DNA of 64,000 bases from Pleurostoma richardsiae (Eukaryota; Ascomycota; Sordariomycetes; Calosphaeriales; Pleurostomataceae): the NCBI GenBank assembly GCA_030052745.1, contig JANBVO010000020.1, forward strand, positions 310,001 through 374,000. Reading direction: 5' to 3'. Positions 21,525-32,349 of the stretch are shown here, one piece after another; positions within the stretch are counted from its first letter, which is position 1, and each line of letters opens with the position of its first letter. The notes under the pieces are model-generated. The model did no database searches, was not told the DNA's origin, and was given only the letters and a program-made list of their open reading frames with translations. A program made the position numbers and the translations under genes.

Positions 21525-24024
21525 GTGAATGAGTTAACGACGGTTTGATGCTCTTCATTGGATGGCGTAGGCGAGGAGGGAGATTGTCTTTCGGCATGTA
21601 CATGGAGGCAGGGTCGCATATCTCATGGTTCGAGGGTGACTTCGAGGTTGGTACTCCTGGGTGACCGACTGAGTCCCTTGGACATTTTGTCCAGCCTCAC
21701 ATAGCTTGAGAATCGAGGCACGCATATATTTTGCCCGCATGTGATCTTTCACTTCAATGGCTTGGATTGTCTGTGGTATGATACTGCCTCATCAGTGACG
21801 GGCAGCTGTGTAAGCTCCGTCGTCAGCTGACTCCCCGCGTCCGGACTTCGTCTGGAGTCGCCACATCTGGGGTCATCATCCCTATACCGTAATTCCGGAT
21901 CTGGATCCGGCCACAGGGGACGGTCCTTGCCGGAGCCCTCACAGCCCATCATGGATTTCGTATCATCTCAGCAGGACCAGCAGCATGATGCTTTTCTTCC
22001 GCAAGACGGCTGGTCCCGGCACGGACCCGACCAAAAGGGGTTTGGGACACGGGCAAAGTAGGAGGACATTCATCGACTCAGGGGTCAGCGCGAGCTCTTT
22101 CCGGCGTCACGATCCTCGCCAAGCGCTGGCAACCAAGCAATAGTAAATAGCCCAATGATCATGAACACGCGTCGAAAGGATCATGAGGAACGCTGTGGCG
22201 CACACCGCGTATCGTCGGATGCCGAGTTATCTCCTCCGGGGCCGCACCAGGCGCGCCAGTTGCTCAAGACCGAGGTTGGCCACACCCCAGCGCCGGCCGA
22301 AGGGAGAACGACTGCCGGCCGACGGACGTGGGCAGACAGGGCCCGGGACGGGGAGGGCGTTTTCGCCCTATGGTTCGACCTTACTCTGGCCGGGGCATAT
22401 CTGACGCTAGATCCTTGCGGCATCTGGCGCAAGCGCCAAAGGAGAAAAGAAAGAAAAAACTCTTCCGACGTTGGACCCACGAGTGCATTAGCTCGCGGGC
22501 TCGTCAGCCCTCTCTGGCATGAGGGGATCAATCAGTCTTTCCCCCCATTGCGGCCCCCTCATGCCGCACGCGTCTGGAGGAGTGGCTGATATGATACCCC
22601 AACATTGTGAACCCCGCGAACATCCGATTTCGAGACAATACCTACGTGTGAATGGTGTCCAGCGGCTGATGTGGTGCCATTTTGATCCGTGTGGCCAACT
22701 CCGGGATGCCTACTCTTTCTCTTAAGAGCCCCTGTAATAGAAGATAACGACGTATCACCCTTGTACTCTACTGTACTGGAGTGTCGGGGCCCAGCGTTTA
22801 TCGCCGGAGATGGTTGGGGAACCTGGCCGGGCTGGGGAAACAGGGAAAAGCCAGAGTGAGGGGAAAAGGTGGAACCGCCGGTGGGCCTGCCTCACCAAGA
22901 GATTGCAGGAAGAGATTGGTGCCGGCAAGCAGAACGCCGGGCCTGCTGTGGGCGGCAGCCAGTCATGCGCGTCGAAAAAGAGGCGACAGACGCTTTGGTG
23001 GGCGAGACCGCTCAGGATGGAGTCAAAGGAGTCAAGACGGTGTCGAATGTGGGGAAGGCTGTGCGGGGATTTTTGCCTTTTTCGTCCACACGCGGTTCCT
23101 CGGTTTCTGTGTGGCGTGCGGCCCGTGACCGCGACCGGAGACTGCCAGGTAACTGGGAAAACGGAAAAGTGATGTCAGCAAGATGCCGGGCGGCCATGAC
23201 TCCAGTGTTCTTCGAAGATTCGGCCGGAGAAGAGTCATTCGCATCCCACGCAACACGTCCTGTCAGGCACAAGCCCCTTATCGAGGGGAAGGTACTGTTG
23301 ATGCATTTCCCAAAGCAAGAGTGACCTGGTAGAGCACAGTAGGTACTTGGGTAGGTAGGTCAGCATCGGAAGCCGGGCGCCGAAGCGGCGGCTCCCTGCA
23401 GCAGTGGCTTGGACGCTTCGAGCATCACCGTGACATCCCCGGCGGGCGCCTCCACGGGGTCGAGCCCTCCCCGTGACCCCCTTCATGGGGAAAGGCGAGA
23501 AAGGCGAGACATGATTCAATGACACAATGGCCAGCACATGCCGGAGACCCCGTAAAAGCGCCGGTGACCGCCAAGTCTGCTCTACACTACTACCGGACTA
23601 TGATATGGTCCCCTCACCACCATCAACGGCACCCCTGCCCTGCGGGATCAATCTGCCCCCCTCCATTGGCTCGTTGCCATGCGGGCCGTTGGTGAAGGAC
23701 GAAAGAAGAGCATCCAGAGAGACGATCCCTTCAACAGCTCGGCCGGTAACCCCGCATGCCGCTTACTATGGTGTCTCCTAGGGTAGTGCTACACAGACGC
23801 TACCATCGCGCGTGCCAACATATTTGAACGGGCTGATCCCCATCCCGTTGACTCGCTCCCTCTCGCTGGTTTTTCCCTCTCTCAACTAGCCTTCCCCTCT
23901 CTTCCCCTCCCTTCCCCAACCGTCGAGAACACCCAGGCGTATAAGTCTGGCACCGACAGAAGGAGGAACAGTGTAACGCAGACGGAATCGTCACCGCGGA
24001 CACCACCAATTCAAGACAGGCACC
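21525..24024. other. Gene-free stretch
   Basis: 2.5 kb between the channel gene and the JEN1-like transporter. Overlapping short frames at 22155-23324 lack motifs and introns. The last 200 bases are strongly pyrimidine-rich (23850-23940, CT tracts), a usual fungal promoter/leader composition. No RNA gene or repeat is recognised. Confidence 0.5.
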
Positions 24025-26106
24025 ATGGCGGACCACGAGCATGAGAAGCCCGTCGCCGAGGGCATCCACGACCCGGGCCATGGCCCCGTCGGCGAGCAGG
24101 ACCACCCTCCCCATCACGGCATGTCGCCCACGGAGTACATCATGACGCGTATTTCCTCGCTGAAGCCGCCCATGACCACTCCACCGAACCCTTTCCGGCT
24201 CATCATGATGATCACTGCGCGCCAGTGGGCGTTCTTCTCCGTCGCCTTCATCGCATGGGTGCGTATTCGCTCCCCACGTTCTGTGACATGACAATGGCCG
24301 GGGTCAAAAAAGAGTGCTAACAGAGGCGATACCGCATAGACGTGGGACGCTTTTGACTTCTTCACCGTCTCACTCACCGTCAGCGACCTGGCCAAGGAGT
24401 TCGGCAAGACAAACACCCAGATCACCTGGGGCATCACCCTCGTGCTCATGTTCCGTTCTGTCGGCTCTATCGCCTTCGGTATTGCCGCCGATCGCTACGG
24501 CAGGAAGTGGCCCTTCATCATCAACAACCTCCTCTTCATCGCCCTCGAGCTGGTAAGTGCTTGTTCTGTCGATCAATGGACCCACGCTTTTTTCCTCCCT
24601 CGTACTCCAAGCTTTTTGCGCCGCACTCTCCGCAGCTTGGCGACGGTGCACTGCGTCAGAGCCAAGAAAAGCCACGCCCGTCTTGGCGATGCAACAGTCT
24701 TGGCGTCATTGTTTCGCAACGTCCCATTGTCGTGCGCGTCAAGTGGCATGCATTGCATGGGGATACGCTTTTATTGCGATTGTGTGGGGAGGGTTCATCT
24801 GCCTCTGGGTGGTCTGGATAAAGAGCCAATCATCGACTAACAATATCTCGCGCAGGGCACTGGATTCTGCCAAACGTACCGCCAGTTCCTCGCCTGCAGA
24901 GCGCTTTTCGGCATTGCCATGGGTGGTTTGTACGGTAACGCTGCCGCGACCGCACTGGAGGACCTGCCCGAGGAGACTCGCGGTCTGATGAGCGGTATAT
25001 TACAGCAAGGGGTAAGCCGCCTCCTCCTTCTCTTTTAACCCGGTCCAGTCGCCAAGTCTCCCTTTTACTGACTATCCGCCCAGTATGCCTTCGGCTACCT
25101 CCTCGCAACTGCCTTCGCCCGCGGCCTCGTCAACACCACCTCCCACGGCTGGCGGCCCCTGTTCTGGTTCGGCGCCGGCCCGCCCGTGCTCATCATCATC
25201 TTCCGCCTGATGCTCCCCGAGACCGCGGCCTATCAGCAGCGCGAGAGCGTCCGGCGCACCGCCGAGATCGAGGGCGGCGTCAGCATCAGCCACACCTTCA
25301 TCCGCGAGGGCAAGGTCGCGCTGCGGCGCCACTGGCTCCTGCTGACGTACCTGGTGCTGCTCATGGCCGGCTTCAACTTCATGTCGCACGGCTCCCAGGA
25401 CCTGTACCCGACCATGCTGACCAACCAGTTCAAGTTCAGCGCCAACGCCGTCACCGTCACCCAGGTGGTCGCCAACCTGGGCGCCATGCTGGGCGGCACC
25501 ATGGTCGGCTTCTTCAGCCAGGTCTTCGGCCGGCGCCTCAGCATCATCGTCATGTGCGTCATCGGTGGCGCCCTGCTGTACCCCTACACCTTCGTGAGCA
25601 GCCACGCCGTCATTGCCGCCGCCTTCTTCGAGCAGTTCTGCGTGCAGGGCGCCTGGGGCGTCATCCCCATCCACCTGATGGAGCTCAGCCCCGGCGCCTT
25701 CCGCACCTTCGTCGTCGGTACCGCCTACCAGCTCGGCAACCTCGTCTCCTCCGCCAGCTCCACCATCGAGTCCACCATCGGCGAGCGCTTCCCCCTGCCG
25801 CCCAGCGGCGAGGTCAAGCGTTACGAGTACGGCAAGGTCATCTGCATCTTCATGGGCTGCGTCTTCGCCTACGTCATCCTGCTCACCCTCGTCGGCCCGG
25901 AGCACCTGCGCCGCAAGTTCGAGGTCGAGCACGACGCCGACGTGCGCGCCGTCGCCGGCGAGGAGACCATCGCCGAGGCCATCCACCGCCGCGAGCGCAT
26001 GGGCATGGGCCTCAGCGACGAGGACCTCGCGGACGCGATCGAGGTGCAGAGGATCGAGCAGGCTGAGGTAGAGCGGCAGAGGGAGAAGGTCAGCCACGCC
26101 GTGTAA
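24025..26106 (+). CDS. JEN1-like carboxylate (lactate/pyruvate) proton symporter
   Basis: A plasma-membrane MFS transporter for short-chain mono- or dicarboxylates. Exons are 24025-24258, 24340-24552, 24856-25011 and 25084-26106 (541 aa). The defining signature NxxS/THxS/TQDxxxT is present as NFMSHGSQDLYPT, starting at residue 299. Other MFS landmarks are FGIAADRYGRKWPF after helix 2 and ACRALFGIAMGGLYGNAAATALED. The N-terminus is His- and Pro-rich (HEHEKPVAEGIHDPGHG), and the C-terminus is a charged, Glu-rich helix, as in fungal JEN proteins. Intron 2 is unusually long (303 bp) and stays open in the upstream frame for about 95 codons. Yeast JEN1 is glucose-repressed; no decisive site for that was checked here. 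The family is certain, the exact substrate is not. Confidence 0.95.
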
Positions 26107-26643
26107 GGGCGGCCTGGAGAGGACGGGTGTCACTTTTGCATGTCATGACTGATGATATGGGCCTGGCTGGCCTGGCGGTAATCGCGCATAGACGCGGGGA
26201 TGTATGTGCTGGAATGGGAATGCTTAATGTCACGGAAATGGTTTTACAAAACAATCATATACCACTTGCTGCGAACTGCGCAGCCATCTTCTAATTTTGT
26301 ACTCCAGGTGATGACTGACCTCAAGTGACCTTGTCCAAACGCTGTAGTCCTCAGGGCTCAACCATTGAATGGCCTTGTGAGGTGCAGAGTCGCGCAGCCC
26401 GTCTAATGCAGCCATGTCGACGATAGATGTGCCCACGACTACACAAATCGAGTGTACCAGCCTCGCATGCTATGTGCCTGCGAGCCTGCGAGCTTCTAAT
26501 ATAACTGATACTCTGGTCATTTAGAGCAAGAAGAGTAAGATGAAATTCATATTGGGAAAAAATGAGGAACGGGTGGCCGCATATGGTCTCAAGCCAACAG
26601 GGAAACAGATGCAAAAACAACATAGGCAAAAAGAGAATTCACT
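26107..26643. other. Gene-free stretch
   Basis: 537 bp between the JEN1-like gene and the tRNA-Thr. Only short frames without motifs are present. Confidence 0.55.
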
Positions 26644-26715
26644 TGCCCACTATCAGAATCGAACTGATCACCTCATCATTACTAGTGATGCGCTCTACCG
26701 ATGAGCTAAGCGGGC
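26644..26715 (-). tRNA. tRNA-Thr (anticodon AGU)
   Basis: A 72-nt cloverleaf without intron on the minus strand. The acceptor arm pairs GCCCGCT with AGTGGGC (one G-U pair) and has discriminator A. The D arm is TAGCTCATCGGTAGAGC. The anticodon stem CATCA/TGATG closes the loop CTAGTAA, with anticodon AGT (read as AGU/IGU, threonine). The T arm is GATCAGTTCGATTCTGATA with a perfect TTCGATT loop. Boxes A and B are intact. Confidence 0.97.
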
Positions 26716-27832
26716 AGCTTCTTGTATGAAGGTGTTAGCCTAACTGGTATTGATATGTCTTGAAAAATGGGGCCCGCACCAATCACTTTCGCCCACTTTT
26801 GATGGTGAAGCGTCCCCACTTTGGTGTGTGTACCTAGGTATTCACGAGTCCTATAGAAGCAATTCACCAACTACGGTAAATATTCCACCAAGGACGATCT
26901 GGTAGTTTGGGTTTAGTCCTATAATTGAAATGCTGTGGCTTTTCGCTGTTTTGCATTCGCGTGGCATCGGGCTAAAGCATGTTAGACTGCAGACACCCTC
27001 TTGTATTGGTGGAATTTAGTTCTCTAGAACTTCTTCCCTCACGGAGATAGGTATGTTCTAGGGCATCTGTGCGGCTGGCATATCGGTGTGATCTCGGCCG
27101 ATCCTCCCATGTCGCCATGTTTCATCTTCTGTCTAGTTGCTGCTCCATTACCCCCCAACATCTCGGTTACCACTCCGACAACCCTAGTCTGACCCTGGCG
27201 GGAATCTGCAAGTTGCCAAGTTAAGGTTAAGCCACATCTAGCGACCTGCCGGTACCATTGGTCATCCACAGAGAGCATCTAGAGATGGTGTTCAGTGCGA
27301 TATAGGCAATGGAGGCTGCCCAAGCCTGAAACTTCATCCCGATAAGTTCCCGCTGTGGCGGCATCTCTCGATCGAGGCTCATAAGGAATGTCTTGTCAGC
27401 AAGCACTAAACCGGCCCATCTGTGAAAGGAACGGGAAGACCACGGATCAACAGTTCGACATGGAGGCAATACGAGTAACACGTTATCCTGCCGGCAACAG
27501 CCGTTGGGGGACATTAGAGGCGGGGGAACGAACGGGCTGTGGATACAAGTTAGTCGACGGGCGTCGCGGAATAAGATTCCCCTTAAGAGGTAGGGCCACC
27601 CCTTCTTCAGTTCGGTCAATGACTGGTGGAAACCCCAAACAGTTTTTCCTCTGCGCGAAGGACTTTGATTCAACAAGTAGTTGATTTGCGTACTGTGCTC
27701 CGCGGGTCATTGACTCTGGCCTATATATGGCGTCCTCGCCGAGTCTGCCAAGAGATGCGGTTTGCACTCCATCTGTACCAGTCAATCGTTGAAACCAGGT
27801 CTCAGATCCCTACAGTCCTCCCTTATCTAACC
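26716..27832. other. Gene-free stretch upstream of the polygalacturonase
   Basis: 1.1 kb holding the promoter of the GH28 gene. It contains one GGCTAAA element (26970-26976) and a TATA box (27722-27728). A minus-strand frame at 27227-27676 shows no family motif. Confidence 0.5.
27722..27728 (+). promoter_or_regulatory. Candidate TATA box of the polygalacturonase
   Basis: TATATAT lies 105-111 nt upstream of the start codon at 27833. Confidence 0.5.
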
Positions 27833-29074
27833 ATGAAGTGGTCGGATCTCTTGGCGGCGATCGCCTGCGCAACTGCCGTCTTGGCTGCGCCGGCCCCTGA
27901 ACCCACCCCCGGGCCTAATATTGAGGATGCATTGGCCAAAAGAGCAACGACATGCACCTTCAGCGGGTCTCTGGGCTACTCGTCGGCCAGCAAGTCCAAG
28001 ACATCATGCTCCACTATCGTCTTATCCGCCTTGTCCGTGCCGTCCGGCGTGACCCTAGACTTGACCAGCCTGAAGACCGGGACCACGGCAAGTCTGCCCA
28101 ATCTCCCACGGGCGCGAGATCATGATTCTAACATTGGCTTACTTAGGTCATCTTTGAAGGCGAAACAACATTCGGATACAAGGAATGGTCCGGTCCCCTT
28201 GTCGCCGTCAGCGGGACGAGCATCACCGTCAAGGGCGCGTCGGGCTCCTCGCTCAACGGCAACGGGGCCTCGTACTGGGACGGCAAGGGAAGCAATGGCG
28301 GCAAGACGAAGCCCAAATTCTTCCAGGCGCATAGTCTAACCACGTCCACCATCGAGAACCTCAACATCGTCAATGCGCCTGTGCAGGTGTTCAGCATTAA
28401 TACCGTGCAGACGCTGAACCTCATCGACATCACGATTGACAACTCTGCTGGTGCATCGCTCGGCGCCAACACTGATGGCTTTGATATCGGCAGCTCAGAC
28501 GGCGTTACGATCACGGGCGCGAAGGTGTATAATCAAGACGACTGTGTTGCTATCAACTCAGGGACTGTAAGTCTGTCCCATGCGGCTGATCTGAACTGGC
28601 TCTGGATCTCTGACAGGTGCTTCATAGAACATCAACTTCTCCGGCGGATACTGCTCAGGCGGACATGGGCTCTCGGTCGGCTCCGTAGGCGGCCGGAGCG
28701 ACAACACCGTCGACGGCGTGACTTTCGAGTCCTCCCAGATCGTGAATTCTCAGAACGGAGTCCGTATCAAGACCATTAGTGGAGACACCGGAACCGTCAA
28801 AGGTGTGACATATAAGGACATCACGCTGTCCGGCATCACCAAGTACGGTATTGTTGTCGACCAGGCCTATGACGGGACAGCTGGATCCCCGACCAGCGGC
28901 GTCCCCATCACGGACTTCACCCTCGATGGTGTCACCGGGTCCGTGAGCAGCTCGGCGACTGAGATCTACATCGACTGCGCGAGCTGCTCAGGCTGGACGT
29001 GGTCGGGTGTGAGCGTCACGGGCGGAAAGAAAAGCTCTTCGTGCAAGGGCGTCCCCAGTGGCGTGTCTTGCTAG
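27833..29074 (+). CDS. Secreted endopolygalacturonase, GH28
   Basis: It hydrolyses alpha-1,4-galacturonan (homogalacturonan) in plant cell walls. Exons are 27833-28087, 28147-28566 and 28628-29074 (373 aa), the usual size. A signal peptide ([21 protein letters not shown]) is followed by a propeptide ending in Lys-Arg (DALAKR), a Kex2 site. All catalytic signatures are present: NTDGFD (Asp195), QDDC (Asp216, Asp217), GGHGLS (His238) and RIKT. Paired cysteines near the C-terminus ([18 protein letters not shown] end) are typical. Intron 1 begins with GC rather than GT (GCAAGT, 28088). Only this junction gives the conserved [20 protein letters not shown]. It faces the GH35 gene tail to tail and opens a run of glycan-acting genes. 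Confidence 0.96.
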
Positions 29075-29568
29075 ACGAGACGCGAACTGATAACACCGAT
29101 ATCCTCTTCACTGTGTGTCTCTATTGTACATAGTCACCGAACAAATTACAAGAAAAGCATATGCCCTTCTAATTCCATATCTCCCTGAGCTCGCCACAAA
29201 TATACTCTGCGTCCTCAGCCAAAGTTCCATGTCCATAATTACCGGTAGCGCCTGTGACAGTTGTCCGAGGGTCAGACGGCAAGAAAGGGCATTGTAGAAT
29301 ATCGTAATCCTTAGCCGAATTTGATGGGTGTAAGTAAATTGTCGTCCCTAGATAAGCCTGAATAGCGGAAAGTTTTGGATGCCAGAGCTCGCCAGCGCTG
29401 CGTCAGGGTGACGCTTGCGAGAACAACGGTCACCTTATACGGGATCCAACCTGAACCAGGAACACTTTGCAGCGGCCGTCAAGGTCATTTCGAAAGGCAT
29501 AATCGTAATGCGTCTGCTGCTATTGTGCTTTATCCCCACACTGGTAAATTCCAGCGCTGCATAACTCT
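29075..29568. other. Gene-free stretch between convergent genes
   Basis: 494 bp between the stop codons of the GH28 (plus) and GH35 (minus) genes, so it holds both 3' ends. Nothing else is recognised. Confidence 0.6.
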
Positions 29569-31616
29569 CTAGATACAAACAGGGCAGTCAGGGTCAGGGT
29601 TGTTACCCCAGAACCTCTCTGATGTTCCATATGCCACCATAGAAGTTGAGTTCATCTGCCAAGGTTCCAACTCTAAAATTACTACCTCGTTCAACTGGCC
29701 TGGCCTTACGATGCAGCCCGGCAGATAGAGAGATTGCTGAGGACCAACGAGCCAGTACCTACCGAGATGGAAGCCGTTGACCCAGACGTTTCCTTTGATG
29801 CCATTAGGGACTGCGATAAATGTATCGAGAGTCATAGAAGAGTTGTGCGACATGGATGGGCCAATGAAGGAGCCTTTGTAGAAAATAGGAGAGTCAGTCA
29901 GGCTGGGGCTCGTGGCATTGGCACCACTGCACTTCCCAGAAGGCAAGGTATCCAGTTGCATCGAGTACATGTCCCATCCAGTGAGGATCTCCCCTCCGAC
30001 AGTGACGTCTCCTTTGACGCCCTTCCACGGATCTTGTACATAATTCCGATACGGGTTCCCTCGCGAGTAATAGTCCACGCGGCCGAGGTTCTCGATGAGG
30101 AGCTGGAGTTTGTCACCTGGTTCAAGCGAAATACTGACGTTGAGCGGGTGTTGGTACTGGCTGTCCATGACTCCCACGATCTTGTCGTTGACGTATACTA
30201 GAACGCGGTCACGAGGGCGATCACCAGCTTGCACGTCGCCCTCGATCTTGGCGGCTGCAGTATGTTCGTAAAGGGTAAATCCGTACGCTTGTCCAAGTGC
30301 CTCCATTGTGAGAGGTGAGGAAGCAGTTGTCTTCTGCCCCCGGACATTAAACAGAGTGGTCGTGGGAGACAGGGTGAATTGGTCGATTGAGGCCCTGGGC
30401 AGATTGGCTGATGGCTCTGGGATGCTGCCGTTTGGCACAAAGGGTAAGATTGCTTCACGCATCTTGAAGTAGAGGTCCGTCGTACGGCCCGTTTCGTCTA
30501 ACGGCGCCCCGTAGTCATAGGACGACGTAAAGACCGTGGTGCGGTTCTGCCACATTGCGCCGTTTTGGAATCCGAAATTGGTACCGCCGTGGACCATATA
30601 GAAGCTGATGGAGGCTGATGCGTTTCCAAGGTGGTAGGCAATATCACCGACAATGCCGGAGACGTCGTCGGCGTTGCCGGCGGTGGTGTTGTGAGGGTTG
30701 TACGACCCCCACTGATCTGGCGCCCACGTGTAGTACTCTGGTCAGACGGGGCAGAGTAGTTAGCAATCAATTGCGAATACAAGAAAACTCATCGTGAGAA
30801 CTTACCGCCATCCAGAAGCGGTCCGAGTTCCGTGGGATTAGTGACGTATTCGTCACGAGCTGGCAGGGCCCAAGATCCTCCGTCGACCTCCGCAAGCACA
30901 AAGGGGATTTCGCCGCCATCTAATGTCCAGTCTACACCGCCATCATTTGTGTATAAAGGAACTTCGAAGCTTTCTCGTAGGATATCGCGCATTGCAGCGG
31001 TGTAATTGTGGTTATCCCCGAAAGACCCGTACTCGTTCTCAACCTGGACCATGAGAATCGGCCCACCACGTGAGACCTGCAGGTCTGCCAACCCTGATGT
31101 CTCCGCGAGATTGACAACATATTTCTGGGTTTCTTCCAGGAAAGGTGTGTTATTCGTACGCACGATCAAGTTCGGTATCTCACTCAGCCACGCTGGAAAC
31201 CCTCCCCATTCATGCTCGCCACAAACATAGGGGCCTGGCCGAAGAACGACATGCAAGCCTTCCTCCTGGGCAATTCGAAAGTACTCTGCCACGTCATTTT
31301 GCGGATCTTCGGACAGCCAGAGTCCCTGGGTCGGCTCAAGGTTGTTCCAGAAGATGTAGCTAAATATGGTGTTCAGGCCCATAGCTCTTGCCTTGGACAG
31401 ACGATCTCTCCAATACGGATAGGGAATCCGTTGGGGGTCCATTTGGCCCCCGATGATGGTATATGGCTCTCCATGGAGCAGGAACGAGACATTGTCATAC
31501 GTGAATGCTGGTGCTGCCGCTGAGGTGGTGCGAGATGCGATGGAATTTCTCTGCACCGCCTCGACTGCAGCGACACTGGCAGCAATTGTTAGGAAGATTC
31601 GATAGGCGAACATCAT
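29569..31616 (-). CDS. Secreted beta-galactosidase, GH35
   Basis: It removes terminal beta-galactose from plant or glycoprotein glycans. Exons on the minus strand are 30806-31616 and 29569-30737 (659 aa), similar in size to animal GLB1 rather than the roughly 1,000-aa fungal LacA type. A signal peptide (MMFAYRIFLTIAASVAAVEA) and many N-glycosylation sequons indicate secretion. The (beta/alpha)8 barrel shows PGPYVCGEHEWGGFPAWL, acid/base Glu195 in QVENEYGSFG and nucleophile Glu271 in EYYTWAPDQWG, whose codon is split by the intron. GGTNFGFQNGA follows, as in GLB1-type enzymes. The C-terminal half holds jelly-roll domains, with VWVNGFHLGRYW at the usual place. Either of two adjacent ATG codons (31616, 31613) could start it. 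It is divergent from the alpha-fucosidase gene, with which it may be co-regulated. Confidence 0.95.
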
Positions 31617-31935
31617 TGAGTCTGGCTGATCACGTATGGTCGAAAGGCATCAGTCTAGTAAGGTAAGTGAGACTGCCAGCTGGGAACGCACATGATGTAG
31701 TGAACGGAATACCACTGAAGAAGCGACCTGCCAAAACCGTCTTCGAACAACCTCGTTACATCATCGAGTTCTTATCGAGTAATGCGCATGGCAGCGGAGA
31801 TCCGTTTAGTCTGTGGAACGAGATGTGGGTGGAGTTTTCTAGCCCACCTGCGCCGCTGCGCGGGGAAGAAACCGTTGCATTGTAACGGTCAAGGATGGAA
31901 ACCGGACAAACACTGGGGCGATCCTAGCTATACCT

Positions 31936-31942
31936 GGCTAAG
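31936..31942 (+). promoter_or_regulatory. GGCTAAG, XlnR/Xyr1-like element
   Basis: Matches the GGCTAAR consensus of XlnR-type activators. It lies 320 bp from the GH35 start and 408 bp from the GH29 start. A 7-mer match is weak evidence alone. Confidence 0.3.
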
Positions 31943-32272
31943 GTCAAGTGCAGTAGACGCTATGGTCGATAATGCTTCAAGGAGGATACTTCCAACCTTA
32001 GTAGCAGCAACGTTGCATTATCGCTGGACATTCTTTTTGGTTTCCTGGCGGAGACACAACTTCACTTCGATAGGAAGTTCAATTCAACTTTTCAAGTGAT
32101 CCTATGTCGACCCGGCCTACACCGGCAGCCAACATTGCACGATATTCCATCTCGAAGGATTTCTAGAGAAATCGAGCTTACATCACCGAACATCTATCGT
32201 TACAATCACACCTTGACTAATATATGTTGCCTCGCGTCCACGAGCCATGTCGCTTGAGGCAATACATCCGGC

Positions 32273-32279
32273 GGCTAAA
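32273..32279 (+). promoter_or_regulatory. GGCTAAA, XlnR/Xyr1-like element
   Basis: Exact match to the XlnR consensus GGCTAAA, 71 bp upstream of the alpha-fucosidase start codon. Confidence 0.35.
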
Positions 32280-32349
32280 TTGGCTGATTCTAAATATCTT
32301 CTTCCTTGACCTACTGCGTACTATTCGGTAGTCAGCTGAGCAATCGAAG

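Larger units (their letters stand above)
31617..32349. promoter_or_regulatory. Shared divergent promoter of the GH35 and GH29 genes
   Basis: A 733-bp intergenic region between two divergently transcribed secreted hydrolase genes. It contains two plus-strand GGCTAAR elements (31936-31942 and 32273-32279), the consensus of XlnR/Xyr1-type hemicellulase activators, and one GCGGGG (31860-31865) fitting the CreA repressor consensus SYGGRG. No coding sequence is seen. Confidence 0.55.

Noticed and set aside
25072-26133. 353-codon open frame on the minus strand
   Set aside because: Antisense shadow of JEN1-like exon 4. The translation is dominated by Ala, Asp, Glu, Gly and His, typical of reverse reading of GC-biased codons.
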